From NCBI GenBank assembly GCA_014058105.1, contig JACGCM010002535.1, positions 2,046,001-2,110,000 of the forward strand: DNA of 64,000 bases, given 5' to 3'. The first letter of the stretch is position 1. Every line of letters begins with the position of its first letter. Shown here in pieces: positions 58,115-64,000 of the stretch. The notes under the pieces were generated by a model that saw nothing but the letters and a program-made list of their open reading frames with translations, searched no databases and had not been told where the DNA came from. A program made the position numbers and the translations under genes. The DNA is from Kingdonia uniflora. Taxonomy: Eukaryota; Streptophyta; Magnoliopsida; Ranunculales; Circaeasteraceae.

Positions 58115-58728
58115 ACAATGCCTAGCATGATGGTCATGCTCTCCGCAAGAAAAACAAGGACCTAGAATATGAGCCCCCAGGGCCAGAACAATTTCCCTTG
58201 TATCCTAATATCTATCATCCCTCTGATGCTTCCTATTCTGCCCTGAGCATCCTGGTGACCCTGTCTAACAGACGAATCAACCTCTTCCTTCTTCTTATCT
58301 GTCCACCTATACTCATTCAGTTTGATATTATTCTAATAATCTTGCTCAAACTCGTGAAGCCAACTACGCATAAGTCTGCCCAAGAAAACCTTTGCATCTA
58401 GTTTAAATAGACAGAAGAAGACCCTCCATGAACTTTCCAACCTTGGACATCTCATCAGCTACAACTGCTAGAGTATAACGAGACAACTCCATAAAATATA
58501 CCTCATATTATGATGCGGTCATCTTCTCCTGAGTTAGATGATAGAACTCAGTTATCATATGATGTCTAAAGCTCTGTGGAAAGTATTGCTCAAAGAACTC
58601 GGCCTTGATCTCTGCCCAAGCCATCAGGGTATCAACCTGTGATTCCTCTCAGTCATCTCCCACCAGTTCCAGGCCTCGTTCTTCATGTGAAAAGTTGTAC
58701 ACTCTACCATATCCTCAGACGAACATTT
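58115..58728 (-). pseudogene. E6 gag, N-terminally truncated
   Basis: The frame starts at the LTR junction with SSEDMVECTTFHMKNEAWNWW and continues WAEIKAEFFEQYFPQSFRHH and FYHLTQEKM, the retrotransposon gag capsid motif. After several stops it ends with the zinc knuckle CFSCGEHDHHARHC (58156-58115), a correct C-X2-C-X4-H-X4-C. The sequence before SSED and the leader are deleted. Confidence 0.85.
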
Positions 58729-59393
58729 TATCACGACCCCACTTTACGAGCACCAATATTATCCCCCCTTAACCAATGCAGATTTCCTGCAGTTTGAGAT
58801 TTTTTTTCCTAAGAAAAGGCCTCAGTGGTATATAGAGTAAAATCTGAATTTAAGGACCATTTACCTGACAGGATCTTAAGCAATATGGGACTAAGCCATT
58901 CTTGCTCCCATCACCGCTAATGGGCTAGGCGCCTTTCCAATACCTACTCGCCCGAGGTGTTACGGTCTCCTCACCTTTAAGATTGAGCCTTCATGGAATT
59001 GATACCATTCTTCACGGCCCAACTCTATGAGCACCGATATTATCCCCACTTAACCACTGTGGATCTCCAGTAGTGTAAGATTTTTATTCCTAAGAAAAGG
59101 CCTCCATGAAATATAGAGTGAAATCTTAACTTAAGGACCATACACCTGGCAGCATCTTAAGAAATGTGGGACTAAAGCATTGGTGCTACCATCATCGTTA
59201 ATGGGATAAGCGCCTTTCTAATACTCGCTTAGCCAGGGTGTTACAATCCCCCCACCTTTAATATCAAGCTGTCATGTCTCTGATACCATTTTGTCATGAC
59301 CCAACTCTATGAGCACCAATATTATCCCCACTTAACCAATACCCGCCAATGGGCTAGGCGCCTTTCCAATACCCGCTTAGTCAGGGCGTTACA
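58729..59393 (-). repeat. Three tandem E6 LTR-plus-leader units, ~281 bp
   Basis: LTR starts (+ strand TCACGACCC or TCATGACCC variants) at about 58729, 59010 and 59292; ends near 58964, 59245 and 59393. The third has an internal deletion and is only about 100 bp. Between units lies a ~45-bp leader with a primer-binding site. Spacing of 281-282 bases shows duplication of LTR and leader as one unit. Confidence 0.85.
59276..59288 (-). promoter_or_regulatory. E6 primer-binding site (initiator Met tRNA type)
   Basis: The minus strand reads TGGTATCAGAGAC just after the LTR end. TGGTATCAGAGC is complementary to the 3' end of initiator tRNA-Met. A decayed copy is near 59000 (GGTATCAATTCC). Confidence 0.8.
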
Positions 59394-59399
59394 GGTCTC

Positions 59400-60364
59400 A
59401 TAGATCGTTCGCCCCTCTTCGATGGCAAAGACTATGCTTATTGGAAAGTTTGAATGGCTACATTCTTGCAATCACTGAGAATATGTCTAGATTACGATCA
59501 TGAATGGATGGACGTACCCTATAATGATGAAAGGAATGGGTAATAAAGTTTAAGAGGTCCTTAAGCCTATAAACCAGTGGTCTAAGGATGAAAAGGAAGC
59601 TGTTGGTTATAATAATAAGGGTCACAATATTATTTTTATAGCTACTTGCCCAAGTAATTTTTGACACATATTTGCTTGTACCACTTTGAAAGAAGCTTAT
59701 GATATCTTAGTTTGAACTCATGAAGGTGATGATACAGTTATGGAAAGAAAATTATAAATGTTCACCACACAATTCGAGAATATTCAAATATATGAGAATA
59801 AACACTTTGATGAGTTCTATGCAAGACTAATGACATTGTCAATTCTAGTGCCACATTAGGTACAGCTCATTCAGATGTTTAAATTGTTCGCAAATTCTTG
59901 AGGTCTCTTCCCAAAAGCTTTAGATCCAGACGTGATGTTATAAAGAAAGCTCAAGATCTTAAAAAAAATGAAACCAGATATACTTACTAGAAAATTGTGA
60001 ACATTGGAACTCGAGATGCATATGGAAAATCCTCAGAAGAATAATAGTGTTATTTTGAAGTCTTTAACTACCTCTTCATTTTCTAAGGGTACCAAAAAAG
60101 CTAACAACTCATGTAATTTAGATGATGATGATGGGTCTGATATGGATTCACAGATTGCCTCTTTAAGCAACCAACTTAAGAACCTTGTGAAAAAGTGCCA
60201 ATTTCAAAAATAAGGCAATAAGTAAATTTTAAGTTACACACTCATGATCAAGTTAATCAAGTAATCGGCAGACCAACCCTGAGATTGACCTAAGTCAAGT
60301 TAAATATTATAAGTGTCAAAAGTTTGGTCACTATGCACATAATTGCCCCAATAAAAAGTTTGGT
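59400..60364 (+). pseudogene. Ty1/copia gag of E7
   Basis: Starts RSFAPLFDGKDYAYWKV, the typical copia gag opening. It then has SKDEKEAVGYNNKGHNIIF, TTLKEAYDILV, MFTTQFENIQIYENKHFDEF and, after frame changes, LELEMHMENPQKNN and an Asp-rich stretch. A knuckle at 60306-60364 reads YKCQKFGHYAHNC, with Phe where the second Cys belongs. Several stops. It would form the particle of a copia element. Confidence 0.85.
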
Positions 60365-60579
60365 AGTAATAACAAGGCTATGAATATTATTGTTACTTGG
60401 GATAATAATAATGATGAATTTGATACTAATAATGATCATTCCCAAGAAATTAAAAATGACAACTATTGTACGTATTTTACCCTAGGAATGATCATTTTTA
60501 CCCATTTAAGCTAGAAAACCATTTTAAAAGTTAGAGTGATCATTAAAATAGTGAGTTTGAGGGCCCTAATCTTAAAGAT

Positions 60580-61116
60580 TTGTATGGTCACGCATTTGTG
60601 AAGTATGTTAAACTTCGTAAAATAAATAAGGTACTAAAAAATCAAGTTAAGACACTCATGCTTGAACTTAAGGAAAAGGCCAAGAATATAAGACATGAGA
60701 TAAAAAGGCTTGAAGGTGAGAAACAAGGTCTCCATGAGATGATTACGATTTTAGAAAAAGAAGTTCATGATGCTAGGGGGAAAATGAAATCAACTTTGAA
60801 TGAACTTGATAAATCCAAGCTTGATTTTGTTTACTCTCATCAAAAGCTTGAAATTTTTTGTCATAGAGAAAAATATATTGATAAGATGTTATGTATGTGG
60901 AAAACCGATATTGACAAAAGGGGTCTAGGATATGAGGATCATGACTTTAATGCTAAGACTCCTAAATTTTCAAAAAATTTCAAGGTAATAATTGCTCCAC
61001 TTTTATCCAAGCATAATAAAATATCTACCCCTCACAATCATACAAAAAGGCTTTCCTTCGCACAATTTTTTTTATTATCAAGCGTGTGGTCGAAAGGGTC
61101 ATGTTGTTTCTTATAA
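60580..61116 (+). pseudogene. E7 coiled-coil region after gag knuckle
   Basis: 178-codon open frame with VKLRKINKVLKNQVKTLML, HEIKRLEGEKQGLHEMI, KMKSTLNELDKSKLDF and DKRGLGYEDHDF. Coiled coil followed by a KRGLGY block is a feature of gag-pol polyproteins in some plant copia lineages. In another frame at its end ACGRKGHVVSYNRF looks like a damaged second zinc knuckle. A stop before 60580 separates it from gag. Confidence 0.75.
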
Positions 61117-61130
61117 TAGATTTGTTGAGC

Positions 61131-61939
61131 CCTATTAATCATATGTGAGACCATCTAATTGGCAAAGATATAATATAAACATTAATTCCTCTAATGTAAA
61201 AAGTAAGAATGTGAGTAGGTGATTTTCTCAAGAAATATTACTTTGAAAGATTATTCGGGTTGTTTTTGTGCGAAAGGATGACTTGTCGCCATAGATAAGG
61301 TAATGAATGTAAACTGAGATGGGTTATCAGTATATGTTTAGGATTGCAGGGTATTGTTTTAATTTTATTTGCACTTTGCATTTAAGGAACTTTTGTATGT
61401 AAAATATTTTTGCTAAACTTAGACTGTGTTTTTATGTTATATTCATTCATGGAAAAATTATTTGATAAAATTACTATTTACAATAGTCAGTGATCCCTCA
61501 ATTTAAATTAAAAACTCATCGTAATTAGAACCACGTGAGTATAATTGTAGATACTTCATACCTAATGTTATATGAGGATCTAGCCTTTTTGCAAGTTTCG
61601 ATTGTTATTTCATAAATTCTTTCCAAAATTAGCATTTTTTTTTTAAGATCTCATTTTTTATAATCAATTGCCGATGGTGACATCAAGTTCAAGTTAGTCT
61701 AATAGAATATTTCCTACAATTGATTTGAGACAAAAAAATATACTATACAAGATTGAAGATATGATAATAGACATTTTTATTGTTACACCTTTTTTGGTCT
61801 TCGTATATGCTTACCCAAAATTTTATTAGTTTGCTGACCTTTGTGTCTTAAAATATGTCATTCATTCTATATCCAACTCCTTTTGACCCATTTTCTTTGA
61901 GAATTTTTAGTAAAATAAAACTTAAGGAAGGAGTAAAAC
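61131..61939. other. Unassigned sequence between E7 and E8
   Basis: AT-rich; no ORF over 60 codons and no pol motif found. It could be decayed copia or unique DNA. The right border is the outer end of the E8 LTR. Confidence 0.4.
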
Positions 61940-62284
61940 TGTAATGGTCAAATTTCATAGCTCGATACGGTTAGGAATTAGATATCACACCAATGATCCT
62001 CTAACAATATGTTAATATAAAGCAAGAATTGAAGACAAGTGATTTTAGCTTGGAAAACCTCTAAACAGGTAAAAAGCCACGACCTCGTAGGGTGGATTTT
62101 TGTAAAAGTATCTTTATTGCTTGGAGTGGATATCTTTATTACAAGTGATCTTTAGAATATAGAAATGCCTTTGATCTCCTAAATAAGAAGTTCAAATAAT
62201 TTTTCTAGTCCCTATCTCTTCTGGAACTTTTCCTTTATATAGGCTTCTCCCACAGCTCTTCACCGTGCTGGAGTACGTCTTCTA
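61940..62284 (-). repeat. Partial E4-family LTR of E8
   Basis: On + it starts TGTAATGGTCAAATTTCATA, the reverse of the LTR end, and includes reversed copies of the shared block (GGTAAAAAGCCACGACCTCG) and a reversed TATA box at 62234-62241. The TATA-distal LTR part is missing. Bases to the left are not a primer-binding site, so this is the outer 3' end. Confidence 0.85.
62234..62241 (-). promoter_or_regulatory. LTR TATA box, E8
   Basis: The minus strand reads GCCTATATAAAGG, as in E4 (GGCTTATATAAAG). Confidence 0.6.
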
Positions 62285-62289
62285 AATAA

Positions 62290-64000
62290 GGCGAAGAGCG
62301 AGCTGGAGAAAGACCTAGCCCGAGCAAAGACTGAAGCTACGAATGATGTGACGCGGTTGAAGGTTTCTCGCGACGTGGCAATCGGCTAGTTACAGGTCGT
62401 GGCAAAGGCCGACTTAGACAAGATTGTTGGGGAGCGTGACAGACTGGGCCGTCAGTTAATACTGAAGGGTTATTCCGAGGAAGAGGTGGATGCCATTAAG
62501 GCCGACACCTACGCTGTAGAAGAAGAGGAGGAAGCAGAAGTACTTGGGGTCGTGGACAGTCTGGATGGTGTTTCCTGCCAGACGATACTCGACAATCAAG
62601 GGGATGACGTCGAGCTCCCTGAAGGTGGTAGTGAGAAGGTAGGGTAGACATGTATTTTGTACAAGTATTCGTAAGTTGTATGACTTCCCCGTGGGGAAGA
62701 AACTTTAGTATGTTGACTCTGCTTATAATTTTTTTGTAGGTCGTTAGAGAGATGAGTATCAGGATAAATGAGTTAGAGTCTAGAATTGCTAGGGAAAGAG
62801 AGACCTCTAAAGCCTTGCTGTCTACGCAAGCTGAGCTGCAGGTTAGATCGGTATAGGTTATTTAAATTTCATGTTACACCAGCGTTAAGTTATCAGTAAA
62901 TAGGATAGGAATGCATAGCCAAAATCTAACGCTATCAATACAGAGTAAGATATCGGAAGTGCGTACCTTGTACGCCGAAAGAATTTCATGAAATGTTCAT
63001 CTGAGAATGGACTCCAAGCTTTTAATCTAAAAGTACTTGGAAGCAGATGTTTAGAAACTACGTAATCTCATAGAATGTTGTATATGTATATTAGGCATTA
63101 GATTTCCCGAATCAAACTGTACTAAAATTTGTTATATTTCCTAGGTCGAATTGGATTCATCTCGTGCACGTGAGGACAACGTACTCGTGTGCAATCGGGA
63201 ATTTGCGGAGCAGTTCGACAGGATGAAGGAGGCGAACGAGAATAGAGAGGATCAATACATAAAAGTACATTTTAGACTCGAGAAGGTGAATCAGGTCTCT
63301 TCCAACCTGACTCTCGAGGTCAAGGAGAAAGATTATGAAATTAAGAAGGGATTAGAAAATCTATCCGAGGCCACAAGACGTACAGAGAAACTCCAACGTC
63401 AGATCGATGTGTTGGCTGTGAAGGGAAAATAGGCTGACACGGCTCATTACCGTATTCATGCACTAGAACAATTTGAGGAACAATGTCAATCTGATATCCA
63501 AAGATATAGGAATAACCTGGAGCGAATGAGATCAAATTTCATCGAAAAGGATGACAAGCTGAGGTTAGCTCGAGAAAATCTATCAGTTTTGGAGGCCGTG
63601 GTTGATCATTTGCAAACAGCTCTCCCTGCCAAGGATATGGAATTTCTGAGAAATGCAGTACAGGTACAATGACTTAAATGAGAGAGTTGCACGACTTAAA
63701 GCTGAAAAGGATCAAGCCATTGCTCTTGCTAAGAAAGCTGAGGCCAGAGATTGCTCTGGGGGAAGTAGAACTGAGGTTAAGGCTCCCTTAGTTTGAGGGG
63801 ATGTAGTTAGTCCCTCAAGTCATATTAGAGAGCTAGAAAGTGAAGTATCTCAAAATCAGGGGCATGTCTAGAAAGGAAATACGAATTTAAGGGAATGTCA
63901 GCATAAGCTGGATGCTGCTCTTATTAGGGAGAAAGTTCTGATGGGGAAGATCAAAGCAAAGGACTTATTGGTGAAGAAGAAGAAGAATTATTGAAAGATC
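62290..64000 (+). pseudogene. E8 antisense gene, coiled-coil exons
   Basis: Exons by comparison with E5: one ending 62638 (RDRLGRQLILKGYSEEEVD and an acidic tail; GT follows), one of 62740-62841 (RINELESRIARERETSKAL, 102 bp, AG before and GT after), and one from 63145 past the window end (FAEQFDRMKEANENRED, TLEVKEKDYEIKKGLENL, LARENLSVLEAVVDHL, LREC.HKLDAALIREK). Stops after 63430 and a frameshift near 63665 break it. No core domain is present because of the deletion at the LTR junction. Intron 62842-63144 holds nothing else. Confidence 0.77.

Larger units (their letters stand above)
56774..59393 (-). mobile_element. E6: chromovirus-like Ty3/gypsy remnant
   Basis: Read on the minus strand: three LTR copies in tandem (59393-58729), gag, protease, start of RT, then LTR sequence again (57090-56774). 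LTRs begin TGTAACACCC and end with GTCGTGACA-like sequence, as in Tekay/Del-type chromoviruses. The gag start, most of RT, RNase H and integrase are deleted. Flanks are an E4-family LTR on the left and copia gag on the right, with no clear target duplication (GAGCT and GGTCT). Confidence 0.8.
59394..61130 (+). mobile_element. E7: Ty1/copia gag region
   Basis: Gag of the UBN2 type on +, a zinc knuckle, a coiled-coil stretch and a second knuckle-like motif, as in large copia elements of the SIRE/TNT type. No protease, integrase or RT follows within the window and no LTR was found. Its left side is cut by E6. Confidence 0.75.
61940..64000 (-). mobile_element. E8: inverted Tat-type fragment
   Basis: A partial LTR of the E4 family on the minus strand (61940-62284), joined to antisense-gene exons that read on +. 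In a minus-strand Tat element the antisense gene would read on +, so both parts agree in orientation. The intervening polypurine tract, small ORF, core domain and half the LTR are deleted. It continues past the window end. Confidence 0.8.

Noticed and set aside
58198..58401. Plus-strand ORF in E6
   Set aside because: Opposite strand of the gag pseudogene; no domain.

Overview
This window is repeat-dense plant chromatin with no gene that looks like an intact host gene. The signs of a flowering plant are: Ty3/gypsy elements of the Tat/Ogre type (two RNase H domains, a gene on the antisense strand between pol and the 3' LTR, tandem repeats just after pol), a plant hAT transposase remnant, a CACTA-type transposon, a fragment of a P-class PPR gene, and a Ty1/copia gag. 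All pol genes carry stops, frameshifts or deletions.

Layout. E1 (1-13925, +): 3' part of a Tat-type element. It holds about 43 copies of a 155-bp repeat (1-6770), a spliced antisense gene (11478-7012), a small antisense ORF (12060-11683), a polypurine tract and the 3' LTR (13322-13925). E1 is inserted in the last part of the integrase gene of E2 (13926-21009, +). E2 continues with ~195-bp repeats, an antisense 4-exon gene, two small antisense ORFs, polypurine tract and LTR (20276-21009). E3 (21010-32682, +) is the most complete copy: gag, protease, RT, two RNase H domains, integrase, ~196-bp repeats, the same antisense genes, polypurine tract and 3' LTR (31955-32682). E3 abuts a partial LTR of another Tat family (32683-33180), then a hAT remnant and repeat DNA.

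E4 (34764-40894, +) has a 5' LTR, primer-binding site and the start of gag, then jumps to the antisense genes. A CACTA-type element carrying PPR gene pieces follows (40895-44534). E5 (44535-55285, +) has gag, RT, RNase H, integrase, six 160-bp repeats and the antisense genes, but no 3' LTR. A second copy of the hAT/repeat/LTR-start segment (55350-56774) is cut by E6 (56774-59393, -), a chromovirus-like remnant with tandem LTRs. E7 (59394-61130, +) is a Ty1/copia gag. E8 (61940-64000, -) is an inverted Tat-type fragment whose antisense gene reads on +.

The common thread is the antisense module of the Tat-type elements. Across E1, E2, E3, E4, E5 and E8 it has recognisable exons with matching splice sites. 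E1, E4, E5 and E8 share a long form ending in coiled coil; E2 and E3 share a shorter 4-exon form. Five elements (E1-E5) also carry a small, fast-diverging ORF family near the 3' LTR. In E1, E5 and the first ORFs of E2 and E3 it has its own TATA box. I consider this small ORF family the best candidate for something poorly described.
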